From Campylorhamphus procurvoides (taxonomy: Eukaryota; Chordata; Aves; Passeriformes; Dendrocolaptidae): 64,000 nt of DNA. Made by a program: the position numbers and the translations under genes. The notes under the pieces were generated by a model. The model worked only from the letters and a program-made list of their open reading frames with translations. It had not been told where the DNA came from and ran no database searches. This document shows positions 50,561-64,000 of the stretch, piece after piece. Numbering within the stretch: the first letter of the stretch is position 1; the number at the start of each line of letters is the position of its first letter. The stretch lies in contig WBMV01003298.1 in the NCBI GenBank assembly GCA_013396655.1, forward strand, positions 1,830,695-1,894,694, in the 5' to 3' direction.

Positions 50561-53500
50561 CTATCTGACACCCAAGATGAATTTGTTTTTTGCACATCAG
50601 TGATAACTCTCATTTAGGCCTTCCTTTTTATTGTCTAAGACAATGCTTCATTCACACTTGAGTTCTCCTGTAGAAATTTAGAAAGAAATAGGTTTAGGGG
50701 TGATGATTTTAACTCAAATCATAACTGCTTCAGTTGGTGCTGATTATGGATTCAAAGATTGTTGACCCCCAGAAAGATCCTGACAAGTCTAATGTAGTTC
50801 ACCATGACAGTAGGCTAAAATTTGGATTAATTAATTTACAAGAAAAAAATTATAATAAAATGTATTCTTTAATTTTGGTTCCTTTCCATAATGATCTCAG
50901 TGAGCTGATAAGCCAGTGTTTATGAATTTTTTCCTTCTTTAATGTGTTCCAGCTGTCAAAACCCTGGAAGTAGTTTTTTCACACTATGTGTTATTATCAG
51001 TTAGTCTGCTGAGTTGTCAGCTGGACACAACATTCTATGGTGAACTTTCTTCTCCTCTTTGGAATGCCTTTTCTCCTTTCTGCCTTTGAATTTTGGGCTT
51101 TCAGGCTTGGATATTTTATGGTCGTCTTTATAAAAGGGTACACATCCTAAAGTAAGAGATATAAGATAGGCTAGAGTGTCCACAGGAGCCACAGTCCATC
51201 TATATGCTTTTAGCTTGTATTTGTGTGTCTTATTTTAACTCCATGCAATTTTTCACATGTTAATATATATTGTTAAATGTTAAGAGGAATTAGGACATCC
51301 AGACAGAGATGATGCATTTGAATTAAGGAAAATCAGTATCAGATTTAGTGTCTGAATGATTGTTTATTTTTGGTTTTAACTAAAATTTATTTAGTCAAAA
51401 CTGTGTTCACAGAAAGTTAACTTAGATGTGTATATATTAAGAATAGAAAAGTGGTTACAGAACAATATGGTCATTCAAAGATGTCTCATTTCTTCTTATG
51501 CGTGCTGGTTCAGAGAGTTTGTACTCCTCATTGTCTAATTAGCAAAAGATTCAGACTACAAACCTAAATCCAACAAATTAAAGAATTAAATATTTTCTTT
51601 TTATTTTTATAGAGTAGCCATTCGAGTTTATGACCCTGTTCTATCCCTTGCACCTTCTTTCTGAAATTGTTTTTGACAACTATGTGCTGTCTTCCTGGTA
51701 ACCTGTGCCGTAACTTCCCTTATGTAACTGAAACCCCTTTAGAAGTTATTCTTAATTGCTGAGGGATTGCCTCGGTGCCTATAAGTTATACTGAGATTTA
51801 TGGTTTTATTACTTTTGCAGTTTTCTCCTATCTGTACTGCCAGAGTAATGGATGAAAATATTTCAATTAATACAAAATTCCACTGCTGTAGTTGTTACCT
51901 ACCTGGAAAGCTAAAGTATGTTAGTGCTATCCTGAAACTTTTTATAATGACTTCTGGTTCAAGCTTTCCAGATTTTAAGACTTTTTACTTGACTTACAAA
52001 AGACCCTTGTTGGACCTTGGAGTGGCATATTTGCATGACTTGTCCACACCTTCTCACCCTCGGTCATGTTTTATTCTCAGCTTTGCTCCAAGCCTTGTGC
52101 TGCTATGCAGTTCTGACTTGATGTGATGGGTTCAGTGAGACATCTGCATTTAGCTTGTGCTTCCAGCTCCAGGACTACCTTTAATGCACAGCAGGCTGTA
52201 TTGTCACCTCCATCGTAGCAGGGCCAGTCCAGTGTAACCTCACTATGTTTTATGTTGCTCGGAACTGTTTCTCATTAGTCATATATCAAATATACTGACT
52301 GGAGTGGGTTTATCATTTTTATTGCTGTTGCATTTGTATATTGATCTGCTCCTCTAAAGAGATGTGTTTGTCACAAAATGTGCAATATCCTCCATGCTGT
52401 GTAAGGTCATAAACATCTGCAAACTGCTTGGACCAAATATAGCTAATCTTGAGAGGATATAATAGTTGTTTATCTCAATACAAAACCAACCTGATCTCCT
52501 TTGGCTCAACTGAGCTTTGTGAAGGCCATGAAACGTTGGTTGTACGCAGGCCCTTCCTGTCTGAGCTGTGGACAGCTGGCCTGATGGTGGGGGGCTGGCT
52601 CCTTCAGGAATGGTCATGAAGTGGCTACAGGTTCATGGAATGTTTTTCTCATATAGTTTTGCCATGGGAATATTTTTCCTGACTACACATATGGAAAAGG
52701 AGAAGTGAATTCTTGAGACTGCAAAACTCCATGAGGGATAGTTCTTCCATGATCCTCCAGTGCTTGAGATAATTAGCTCTGAGTGTTGCTCAGCTTGATG
52801 GTGATGCTCATTAGAATTAATTGAAAGGCATGAAAAAGAAAATATATTTCACACCTCAGGAAAAAGATAATGTAAACATTTCAACACATTTTAATTTTCT
52901 AGATTTCTGAAAAACAAGTTATTTGTTTTTATCAAATGAAAATCCATTCAAGTGCCTGTTCTCAGAAACGGAAACCAGGAATTTTATAGGTCTGTAGAGA
53001 TATGGTAAAATCCCCAGTGGTCAGATAAAAAGAGTTTAGATAAGTCTGCAGGCCTATCCAGGGGTGGGAGGCATGGATTTAATGAGGGGAAAGGGCTACC
53101 AGGTCTGCTGCACTTCCTCCTTAAGTACTCCCTTGTTTGTTCCTCCAGATCATGGAACAGTGCAGGAATTGTGTGTTCAACGCAGCCAGAGCAGAGCTGG
53201 GTTTGACCTCTGGGAACTCTAACCTACCCTTAAGCACAGTTGCCACTGTCAGCTGTCAGTTCTACAGGGAAACCTGGTGCAGCATTGTCATAAATGTTAA
53301 TATGGAATGAACTAGGACAGCACAGAACAACACTTGGAAAGCAAAACAGTGCCCTGGGAGCTGTTTATATCATTTCCACTCTGTTATTCGTGATGTTCAA
53401 ATGTGACTTACCGAACCTGCCTCAAAAGTACTTATGTATTTATCTTAGGCTTTGTTTAATGATATTATAAGATTTAATACATAGCCATGTTTAAGCACTA

Positions 53501-56500
53501 CCAAATTATTTCTTCTTGTTTCACATTCACTAAATGGAAAAGTGGTGGATATAAATCCTTTCAACATCTAAAATTCTACAAACCCAATAAATATATTAGT
53601 ATCTCACCATGTACTTATACCTTAAGTGTTGGAAATACTTCAGTGAAAGCCCACAATTAGCTCTTTTATAAGGAAGAATCACAAGTGGACATCGATAGTG
53701 ATAGGATTTAAAAAAAAAACTAATTTACCCTTTTTAGACAGAAGGCACGTCTTAGGGTGCCTCTCAGAGCAGGGCAGTTTTGAAATGTAGCAAATGATAA
53801 GAGGCAGAGAAGTGATTGTAATGCAATTGTACATCAACAGGGTTTATGTAGATTAGATAAGGTGCTTCTCTGTTGGGTGCGGATGGTCGTGGCATTGCCT
53901 TCTTTGTTGGAGTGATGGTCATGAAACTCACACAGATAAGCTTTTGGACTGGTTCTGACATGACAGAGTTCTGTAAAACTATACAGGTTTGAAGCAGGGA
54001 AATAGGGGATGAGTATTCATGGTTTCTAATTATTCTGGAGCTAAGGAGAACTTGATAAAATTATTAAGCAAGTATAAATCAAACTAAAAGGTTGGGGTCT
54101 CTCTTGGAGGTGTTCAGCTTTGGAGGAAACTGTGGAAGTTGACCTACAAATTAGCCTCAAAAGATTAGACATCTTTTCTTGTAGTTATCAAATAATACAT
54201 TCTGCTCCTCAGATTTGTAAGGATTTTTATTTTGGAGGTAGAAAGGTCTAATTTAGCTAAATAATAATAGTAATTTTCCCTTCTCCCCATTCATGAGCTA
54301 CGGACCCCTCCACCTCAGCTCATTTTCTCCATTTAGTGTTTTGTGTATGTTTAAGATAGCAGGCTTCTTAGTTCTGCTCATTAGAAAACTGCCTTTGTCT
54401 TAATGTTCCTTCTTTAAAGGGTGAGCTTAAAGACTGTTGAAACTGTCAGGATGATCAAAATGTCAGTTAAACATTTGAAAGAGAACAAACTCTTCTGAAT
54501 GATTGCATTAGGAAATGAAAGGGCTGGATGCCAAATGGCAGCGATGAAACAGGTAATGTGTTACTCCAGGATGTCAGAGAGTGAAAAATGCAGTATTTCT
54601 GCTACCCAGTTTTTAAAATCCTTCTCTGCTGACATTATAGTCTAGATTTCAAGAAAGGACTGAAGGAGAAAGATTGTGATCTCTGAAAGTAACCTTATAA
54701 AAAAAACTAATTAAAAAAAAATTAAAACGCAGTTTACAGTTTGTGCAGGAGAAGAAAACACCTTGTCCCTGCTAGGGAGGGATGGGATAGCTGAAGACCA
54801 CAAAAGGTTTCACCATTGTCACGTCCCCAGGGTTTGGCTCCACAGGTTCTGATTGTCAAATGCAATATATATTTTTCCTTGATTTATGTGTTTTTAATGG
54901 CTTCATCTTGTGCTTTAACACTGTCTAATCATATCACATTCCAAACACGAGGTAATGCAATTCACTTTTTTCTGTCTCTAAATTACCAGTGAAGAAGAGG
55001 TATGAAAAATGCTCTACAGAATAACTTATTCACCTTCACCTTCTTAGTTTTCTTTTAAACTTTTGCAAGATTACTTTTGGCTTTCCTTATAACTGAACAG
55101 CTTGCTCCCTTGAGCCATTTCCTCAGGGAGTTTTCTGTCTTTTACCTTGCCATTTATCATTATTACTTTCTCTATTTGCACTGTTTCTTTTGCAATTTCT
55201 TTTTCTGTTTGTTGTTCTCTATCTCTTTGGTTTAGGGTGTTTCTTTTCATTTTCAATTTATTCTTATTTAGAGTTATACTTTGCAACTTCAATTATTTTT
55301 GCCAGACATGGCAATATTTTGTTTTTCTTCTTGAAGATTATTCACATTCTAATCTCAAGTGACTAATGTTTTGATCGCTTCTTCATTACACTTTTATTTT
55401 ATATTTCACTGTCTGTATCATTCTCTTTGGATTAGTTTGTTCGTATATCTTTGTTTTGTTTTCCTTTTACCTCTTTCTGTGCCTGTATAGTCTACAAGCC
55501 TCTTGCATGCTCAGTCATCTCAAAATTCACAAAGTAAAATTACTGACCTGTAGCTTTTTAAAAAAACTGTCTCCCTGATGGTAACCAATTATAAACTCCG
55601 AAGTTGGCAGCTGTTAACAGGACCAAAATGCCTTCTGCTCTTGTCTGCAGTTTGACACCTCTAAGTGCAGACTGATTTGCCAAGCAGGTCACTGAGCCAC
55701 ATATGCAGCAAACACACTCCTAGTAAAATCGCTGCTTAAAGTTTGCTCTGCCTCTGAAACGTAAACACCTTCTGGACACTCGAGGGACAGATTTTGACAT
55801 GTTGATTAATACATGATTTTATAATGAACTTTATCGATGCTATCATGTGTTATTAAATTCATATCAACATGGATGTCCAAATACATAAGAAGTGATCAAG
55901 CAATTATTGAGATCTGATGAGTTTTGGAGACTTTTCTCAGTGGGTGCTGCAGTAGCTGTACCATTTTTGATTGCTGCAATAAGTCGGTTTTACATGTTTG
56001 GTACCAGCATTGCAGAGCTCATCGTTTATGAATTGCCATTTCTTTTGTCACTCATTTGTACGTTTTGGATTTTTGTGTTTGGGAAACTGAATAATTCAAA
56101 AATGTTTGTGTTAAGTCACTCAAAAGTTGGTTCTACAAGAATCCAGGTTTTATGTTCATTTGTGCCAGAATATCTTGCTTTCTTTTGATTGTATTGATAC
56201 AGCTCACAGAATTTGTTGCCTCCTTTTTTGTATGTATTCCTTATTTCCTCTTAGTTTCTCTTCAACTTACACAAGTAGCCATCTATACAGTTTTTGCTTC
56301 TACCCAAATCAGATATTACTACAATCAATACAGTGTAATGTTTTTCTCTCTGTGCTTTAGCAGAATTTCCCTGTTGCATTAGGTGCAGGAAACCTGCAAA
56401 TCTGGAAATTTCTCTGTGCAGTTCTCCCTGCCTGATTGACGATCCTGTTTTCAATCTGATTAGAAAAGATTAGTAAATGGTGAAAAATGGGAGTTGAATT

Positions 56501-59500
56501 TGTTAGTGACAGAAGCAGAAGAATTTCATGTTAGATGATGAGAGGTTTATTTTAGTTTTCTTTAAAAGAGGGCAAGAGACAAATCACTTTTATTTCTACC
56601 AGAATAGTTGCTTTATATTGTGTCAGTCAATGATAAGTTTTCAGAACTGTTTGTGCTTAGTGCTATCAGAAAACCCAAGAAGTGTTACATTGCAGTCAAA
56701 ATTGTGATGATTGACATACAGTTGACATACTCTGAAGGAGATATGAAACTGTAAAAGAAATTCTTTGAGCAGTACCATCATTATTACACCACTGTTTCTT
56801 AGTGGGAAAGCCTACTGTCAAAGTTTCATGTCTGTCCTCAGATAAAATGCAAATAGTCTGATTTTCAGAGGCATGTACAACCTTTTGTGCTTCTTTTCTC
56901 GAGTTTAATTTAAGCATGTGAATTCTATTGACTTCAGTTTTAAGTCAGTAGAAACTATCCATGTGCTTCCATTTTTTTGCTGAAAATTTCTTGCAAAACT
57001 ATATGCACTTATATTCTAAAAATGGATATAAATATATATGGGTGGGTGTCTAAATCTGATACCTGACCTATGTTTACTTATCATGGGTGTATTTTAGGTG
57101 ATTATATGATAATGAGAGAGAATGTTTTTCAGAATAAATGTCATATCCTTATGAAAGTGTCATATCCTTTCACTGTATGTTGTGCAGCACAATTGAAAAT
57201 GCCATCATTTATTCGGGCAAAGCCTTCCGTTCACATTGCTGGACATATTTACAAGCACTTAGTGGCACAAAGGCTCTAAAATTGGACAGATACCCTACTA
57301 AACATGGATTTCTGGTGAAGACTCATGTTTAATGTATGTTCTCTTTGATGATTCTTCCAAATTACAAAATTTCTCATTTTACAGTTCAGTTACCCAACCC
57401 AGGGACAAATAATTAACCCGGTCCCATTTTGGCGGTCTCAATTTCTTTTGTATCAATCTTTCTGCTTTGTCTACTCATTGAGTAAACATGTGGTTTTCAT
57501 ACACCACTTACAACACCTAACTGTGCAAGTGCTCTGAATAATCCTGTTTTTTTGTGAGGACTCTTGTGAAAAAGAGCTCTATAAATGTACTGTACAAAAT
57601 AACTAACAAAGTGATTCCTCACCTTTCCCTCCTTCTGTCTGTTGTACCTGGAATAGTGAGGATAGGACACCGGTTGTTTACACAGCCATAATACTTGTAA
57701 AGAAAAATTTCGGAACCTTTAAGATTGCAACACTGATGCCTCAGGTTAGGAATAACTTTCTCTTTAAGATTGCTTTTTAAAACCTAGATGTCTTCTTTGG
57801 TCAGAAGAATGTTGTTAAAGTCACATTGATAAAGTAATCAGTTGCTTATGAGTGCTTATTTTCTGCAAGAAATAATGGATCACTGGCTGCTTTTAGATTC
57901 CTTTTGAGTGATGCACTCTTTGAATTACAACTGGCAGAACTAGTGTCTCTTGTTTTGATTTAATGCAGCCTTTAGAGAGAGAGATTGGTGGTCCTTCTTG
58001 AACTGGTCTGTGTTGCTCAGCCCTGGCACAATTCCCAATGTGCAAGCTGCACTATCACTGTGTAGATAAGATTTTTCAAGAGATGTTAAAGGAATTAATG
58101 CCCTCTTCCTTCTTGCATTGAATTAAACAGAGTGTTAAGTGCTTTATGCTTCCTTGGAAATAAATTTTTGTTAATACTAAGTTCTGTAACACGACTTTGC
58201 ATCCATGAGATAAACATGACTGAGGTTCACCTCAGTACCTAGGCTTAAGTTTTTACCCCAGCTAGCATTTAATTCTAAAAATTCCAGTATGAGATACTCT
58301 TCCATCTTGACAAAGAATTAGTAACTGTCAGCACATAAAAGATCCCAGACAGATATTTTCTGAACACCTGAAATCACTCCTGTTCCTTCCTTCACAGTGC
58401 ACAGCTGTTCTCATGGGTCAGGTGTTCAGTGTCTAATTAGCATCTGACATGACAATTACATAAGAGGGTTTTCTTACTTGTCCATCCTCAGCTTGTCCAT
58501 AACCATGGACTAGTGTCTGGGTCACAAATGTGATCCACACCCTAATTTAAAATCATGTCTTATCCTTTAAATCCATAGTCAAAAGAAGATTCTGTGTATT
58601 AAAAACCCTTCATATCAACCTTTTATTTCTTATTGCAACCTTTCTTCTTTCAATTAAGCATTACTTCTGTAGCTTTTCTAGTGAATATTTAAATGCCTTT
58701 AAAGACTTTGCTACCATGTACATAGAAGACAAGTACCTTTGTGCAAAGTGCTTCAGTATATAAATGCCTATCTCTCCTTTTTTGGTGTGAGTGCAACTAG
58801 GCAACTTTCATATGCTGACCTGTTTCACTTTGTTCTTGACACAGAGACTATTGGAGTCACAATGTCTAGTCTTGTAGATAATTGGTTTATATATTTCTGG
58901 GCAACTAATGAATTCTTCAAGATGACAAAAGGCTAAGACCTTTAAAAAGAGGAGCTTCAGGAACATTTCCCAGAGTGCCTTTATGAGTTTGATAGTACCA
59001 GTATAAAATTCAAATAACTCTAGGCATTTTTTAGTTGGTTTGATGCGGTCAGAAAACTATAGTAATAAAACCAAGGGTGAAAAGAATCAGGACAGTTAAA
59101 AGACAGAATTACTGGGAAAGATTAAAAGCTCTGTTTCTAACCAGGTTGCCTTCCTGGAGGGACAAACAGAAAGAAATTAACATTGATGAGAACAGAAGGA
59201 AAAATGAAGAGCCATATCCTAATTTTCAAATAATTATTTGCATTAGAACATCCTGTATTGTGTACCTTTGAGCCTCAGTAGTTTCCAGAAGCTGCTTATA
59301 AAGAACTGTAGCAAAAAGGATTCTCTGCTTGTGGCACTTTTGCAGAGCCCTGTCAGCTTTAGTGCATCTGGGCCTGTTTACACTGGGAAGTCTTTGCAGT
59401 AAGACTGATGCATTATGGCCAAGATAGCATGGCACAAACTTTAGCTCCAGGATTTGGCATGAGCACAAACACAATTACTGATGCTCAGCTTTCAGCAATT

Positions 59501-62500
59501 ACAGTCCTGCTACTGCCTCCAGCAAGTGCTGTGATGGACTGGGCTGTTCTCCCTCATAGTTTTAATTAGCAGCCTTAGCCTTCAGCTGTCTTCTGCAGAA
59601 ACCAGAAGCAGAAGGATTGGTGAAATGCTTTAGCTTTCCTATTTGTTTGGAGGGTTTTTCCCCCGCCCCGGTTAGCAAAAATATAAGGCTCTACTGCAAA
59701 CTCCGAATGAATATTCATCATCTTTGTTTTGCAGCTTTCACTCATCTCTAGGTGCTAAAAGTCTCATATCAGTTCCAACAGTGTTATAAACTTTTCTATC
59801 CCCGTGCTTTTAAAATCAAAGTTTGTCATTTGCTCAATGACATTTAGAGTGGGGTGTCTTTTAGGGTTTGGGTTTGTTTTTATTTTTATTTTTTGAAAGA
59901 GAAAGAAACGAAGTAAAGTATTTTGTTTAAGTGTCCAAATATTTAGTTTCAAACCCCTGCAAGATTTTTTTGTGGTGGTTGAGCTGAGGTGCCTGAGATG
60001 AGCTTGCCCTGCCCCACCTGGGGCAGCCACACCAGGTAATGAGGGGCATCAGGAACACCTGCGGTTTGCAGTGGGAACTCCAGGCACGGAGGAAGGTCAG
60101 ACAAAAGGTGCTTTTTGCGGGGAGTCACTGGGAAACAAAGAGTGAAAGGAACAATTAAAAAATATCAAAATGCCTGTTTTGGGGAGTGGTATGATGCAGG
60201 TGCTTTGTTTAGACTGAAAGGGTTTAGAATGTAATTTTCTTCTGAAGAACGGTGATCATGAAGAGTGCAAGAAAACTGAGAGCATCTTTGGTGGTCGAGG
60301 AGCAACTGAGAGAGTAAGATATTTGCTTTCTGTGTGGTGAGGTAGCACTGGTAATTGTACACATATCCAGCAGCTGGTTGCTGTGTTTGTGTTCATTTTC
60401 AGGTTTCACTGTTGCCATAATATGTGAGAAATAACAGCAGTTTCTTATTCCGTTAGCTGGAAAAATGTGAGAAATGAAAGCAAAAAGTACCTGAAAGGCA
60501 ACTGTCTTCTAACTTGTTTTCCAGAATCTTCTGTTACCGATTCAATTTTATACTTTGTAAATCAGTGGTATCAGTTAGGAAACTGTTGAGTAATATATAT
60601 TTTGTCTATGAGTAATAAGTTCATTATCTGGCCAATAAGTTACTGCTATGATTTAGGTTCAGTTGTATATCACCAAAATAAAAAGCTTCCGTGTGTAGTA
60701 GGTGTTTAAAATTTATCACTTATAAATCAGAGTATGATACATTGGGCCACATGAAAGGAGATAACCATTTCATATAAGTTACTCTGTCTTCACTCAGTAC
60801 TCTGCTGAAGTGTAGAAATGAAAGATGGCTGTTAATTCAGTAAAAAAAGACATCTTTATGAAGGTAAAAAATGGTGGCTTCTAGAGTCTGGCTATTGGTA
60901 TATATTTTAATGGTCAACTAACTGGATGGAGCAGGTATAACCTATTGTAATTAATTTGCCTTTTTTTCTTACTCATTTGCCTAATTTTCCCTTTAAGCAT
61001 GTTGTATTATATATGTATATTAATTTTATGGATGTGTCTCTTTTTTTTTAATAAGGTTTATTGCTTGCAGTGTCTTATTAACACCATCATGCTGCCTTTT
61101 AATCTTGTTTCTTGAATTGTTCTAAATGTGATATTTTCCACTAAAAAGCCTCTCCCAGATCATAGATTTTCTGCACTGGGTGAGAGGCACTTGGGTCATA
61201 TCAGCATCTATATCTTATATATTGGTCATCCTCCAGAAGTGAACACCTACTAAATGCAGAGGTAGCCAGGATGAAGATCTCTGATTAGATATTAGCTTCT
61301 AGACAACTAAAGTCAGATCCCTCTTCCTGGGGACAACCATTGCTGGTGTGTCTGAAAATGTCAGGTGTAAATAATACTCCTCTTTTTGAATACCTTTTCC
61401 AGCTTATTCATCTAAAGGAAGCCAAATGGATGGAGTAGCCTCTCAAAAGATCAAGGCCCTGCAGAAAATCTGCAATTTCTGTATAAGCCCAGAAGAAAAA
61501 AACAGCTCTTGAGTGAAGGTAAGGAATGAGGTTAAAATCCATTATTTACAGAGGGTGTGACTGGTTATATTGTAGAATTACTCTGAAACTGTTGACCCAA
61601 ATAAAAGTCTTTACAGAAATGGACTTTAAGTGATATTAATCATGTTGAAAATGTATATGTGATGCTGCATACCACGCTCTGTACTGTGCTCTGTTCCCAG
61701 CACATTTTCAGGGATAGAACGAATTGCAAAGAATGTATTTCCAAGTAGTGTTCTGGTGAAAAAGGAGGCACAGTGTATTGTCAGAAGAGCTAGTTCATTT
61801 GAATAGTTATCAGAAGTGTAACTGGTCTTCAAAGCTTCTAATGGCTCATTGAAGCCCAGAAATTATAGATTTCTGCTGGTTAATATTAGGAAATGTGTGT
61901 GCATTTTGCTTTCAGAGGGATCTTCCCAAGGATTTTGGCTGACACAAATGTTTGTTAATGGGACAGTAGGCACCAGGGTATCAATACAGAGTTCACTTCA
62001 AATGTGCTTTTAATCAGCAGTAGTAGTTTAAATAATACAGGCTATTTGCTGTGTCAGGGTTATGAAATAAGTCATGATTTAATGCATTTCTTCCTCCTGT
62101 AATACTGAAATACCAAAAATGTATCGGCACTCTTACAAGGTGAAGGAATTCTAAAGATAACTTTGACGTAGGTGTGTGTTGTGAACTGCTTGTCAAAGTG
62201 CATTTTAGACTTCCTGAATGGATGTTTAAGGGGGCAGGTGAATACAGCTCAATATTTGCAGTCAGGATAGGCCTCTAAAAGTAAGGAATGTTCCATGGAA
62301 AGAAAAAGTGACTTTCATTACTCTAAAATAATGGTCAAAAATGGGTAGCAACAAAGAGACAACATGTCAATATGCTGCACCATGCTGAAGAGTGACCCAT
62401 TCCTTCTGGAATAAAGCTTACAAGGAACTCCAGTAAGTTCTGTGTAAGTTAAACCTCACTTGTAATGACAAACTATTACATGCTCTGTTGGTGTAGAAAA

Positions 62501-64000
62501 TGGCATTTTCCTTTGAGCTGTGTTGCTTTTAAAACTGTTTGAATAATGGTACACTTTTACATCCAAATCAATTTATTAGAAAAACTCCATGCTTTTGAAA
62601 CAAAGTTGACTTGTTTTAAACATGTTTAGTCGTGAATGAATTTTATTCTTCCATTTAATGAACACTGTTCAGTCAGTGTTCAGTCGCTTAATTAATTAAC
62701 ATGTCTGTGACTCTAATTATGTACTTGTCAATCAAAATCAAAGGAAAGAATGACAAAGAGTGCCTGACAAACAAAATGGGCTTATTATATGAAATGAAAG
62801 TAAATTGAAAATGAAAACCAACTGTGTTTATCTACAGTAAGCAGGAGTTCTTTTTCTGTTTTTTTATCTAATTTTTTTAAGAAATCATGTTTCTGTATTT
62901 TGTTAATTATTTCAGAAACTCTTTTATGCTTATATTGGCTGTCAGTCTGTCACTGATGCTGTGTGCACCATTCAACATTATCTAGCTACTGATCTCTGTT
63001 ATAGCACGGACATGTATTGAAAAGTAAAGTGATTCTAATTTTCAAGGGATGAGGTTTATTCTCAAGTATTATTATATAATGTAATTGTATTAACTTATGT
63101 GTGCTTTGGGGCAGGGAAGGGAAGAAATATCACAGAAAGTTTTCCTCCTTAAATTATTAATGGGCATTTTCATCAGATTCTTCTGAATGTTCTTCACAAG
63201 CTTTTTTTTCCCCCCCTCATATATACAGAATTAGCTTTTAATTCTGGTATTTGGCAAATTAACCTAATTTATTTACATTTATCAGACTTGGCTACTGCAA
63301 GCAAATAGTAAAGGGGGCATTAAAATGCCTGTTTATTCTGAACAGACATATGGGGGAGTTGGGGAGATGATAAAATGCCACTAAAGTGACTGAAGTAGCT
63401 GAGTGACTGACATGCTCAGTCATGGTGCCTTGTGTCCCTTCAATAACACTGGGATGTTTGCAAAGCTGCAACAGAGCCATTACGATGTAAATTAGAGTAT
63501 TTCATGAAATGCTCCACATAGCCTTTGTAATGGCATTGGCAATAACCCATACAATTTATATACCACATATGGTTTAATATCCCATGTCATCCCAGTGAGA
63601 CATTACCCTAAAAGCAATGCTCTAAAATAAATTAAGATTACCATTTAGGAAGACTGGAGTAAAGAACCAAAGAATATGCAAACCAGTTGCTGTTCAGAAG
63701 CCCTCACGGAGTGGGTGCACGTGTTTCCTGCTCTCCAGTGGAGTGAAACTTGCTGCATGCCTACAGAACCACAAGGTTAGAACTGAGCAGCAGTGTGGTG
63801 AAGCTTTGCTTTGGGACTCCTAGTGCCTTATCCAGAGGCTGTCCTGCCACTGGAGCTCTCTGGCAGCGTGACAGCTCTGGAGCCCTCGCTTTATCATGTG
63901 TGGATATCTCTTTTATGTGCCCCAGCCCCCCCGGAGCAGTGCTGTATACACAAACCCCCTGCATGCTCTTCTGCACAGGCTTCACCAGGTATTCTATTTT
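50561..64000. other. Long AT-rich non-coding stretch to the window end
   Basis: No gene or recognised repeat is seen over 13.4 kb. A hydrophobic frame at 55892-56188 (98 codons, plus) lies in T-rich DNA, where Phe/Leu-rich translations are expected by chance. A small GC-richer patch at 59980-60090 contains CCAG|GTAATG but few CpGs. A repeat-rich spot at 62661-62700 is listed separately. A short direct repeat, GTCATATCCTT, occurs twice at about 57139-57170. Confidence 0.5.
62661..62700. repeat. Overlapping inverted and direct repeats next to TTAATTAATTAA
   Basis: AACACTG (62661-62667) and CAGTGTT (62674-62680) form an inverted pair around a 6-base loop. GTTCAGTC occurs twice, 11 bp apart (62667 and 62678). 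They are followed by the palindromic TTAATTAATTAA, which contains TAATTA cores of the kind bound by homeodomain proteins. This arrangement would suit a regulatory site, but function is only inferred. Confidence 0.6.

Noticed and set aside
55892..56188. 98-codon hydrophobic frame resembling a membrane protein
   Set aside because: T-rich DNA gives Phe/Leu/Val-rich translations by chance. There is no motif or splice context.
1..64000. CRISPR arrays, bacterial operons, riboswitches, integrated viral genomes or LTR elements
   Set aside because: No regularly spaced direct repeats, no gene clusters and no paired LTRs or retroviral protein motifs are visible. The retroposons and composition point to avian nuclear DNA.

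Overview
This window looks like vertebrate nuclear DNA, almost certainly from a bird and probably from a songbird (passerine). The evidence is the repeats. There is a CR1 LINE 3' end on the minus strand (35977-36417), a second CR1 3' tail on the plus strand (41328-41382), and a composite SINE (37133-37266) whose head resembles tRNA-Ile(AAT) and whose tail resembles a CR1 3' end. That head-tail combination matches the TguSINE1 type known from zebra finch. I see no mammalian L1 or Alu sequence, no bacterial-style operon, and no dense coding.

The window holds no gene that I can name. No open frame exceeds 150 codons, and none of the longer frames reads as a known family. The DNA is mostly AT-rich single-copy sequence, as expected for a long intron or a gene-poor intergenic interval. 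The few departures are local. They are: (a) a GC- and CpG-rich block at about 3901-4380 with a good 5' splice-donor match, followed by a GC-rich but CpG-poor stretch to about 5400; (b) a homopolymer junction with one undetermined base near 5935; (c) a perfect 26-bp AT-rich palindrome at 14341-14366; (d) a cluster of three CR1-related insertions between 35977 and 41382; (e) a 56-codon acidic open frame on the minus strand at 38414-38584 that looks more protein-like than its surroundings; (f) a nearly T-free A/C-rich tract at 43112-43258; and (g) a second GC-rich patch at 50101-50560.

Recognised transposable elements total only about 630 bp of 64 kb, though older degraded copies would escape reading by eye. 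Because no gene is firmly identified, nothing can be said about genes working together. The most useful leads are the possible CpG-island promoter with a first-exon donor near 4348, the possible exon at 38414-38584, and the SINE as a lineage marker. I did not find a convincing new biological system here.
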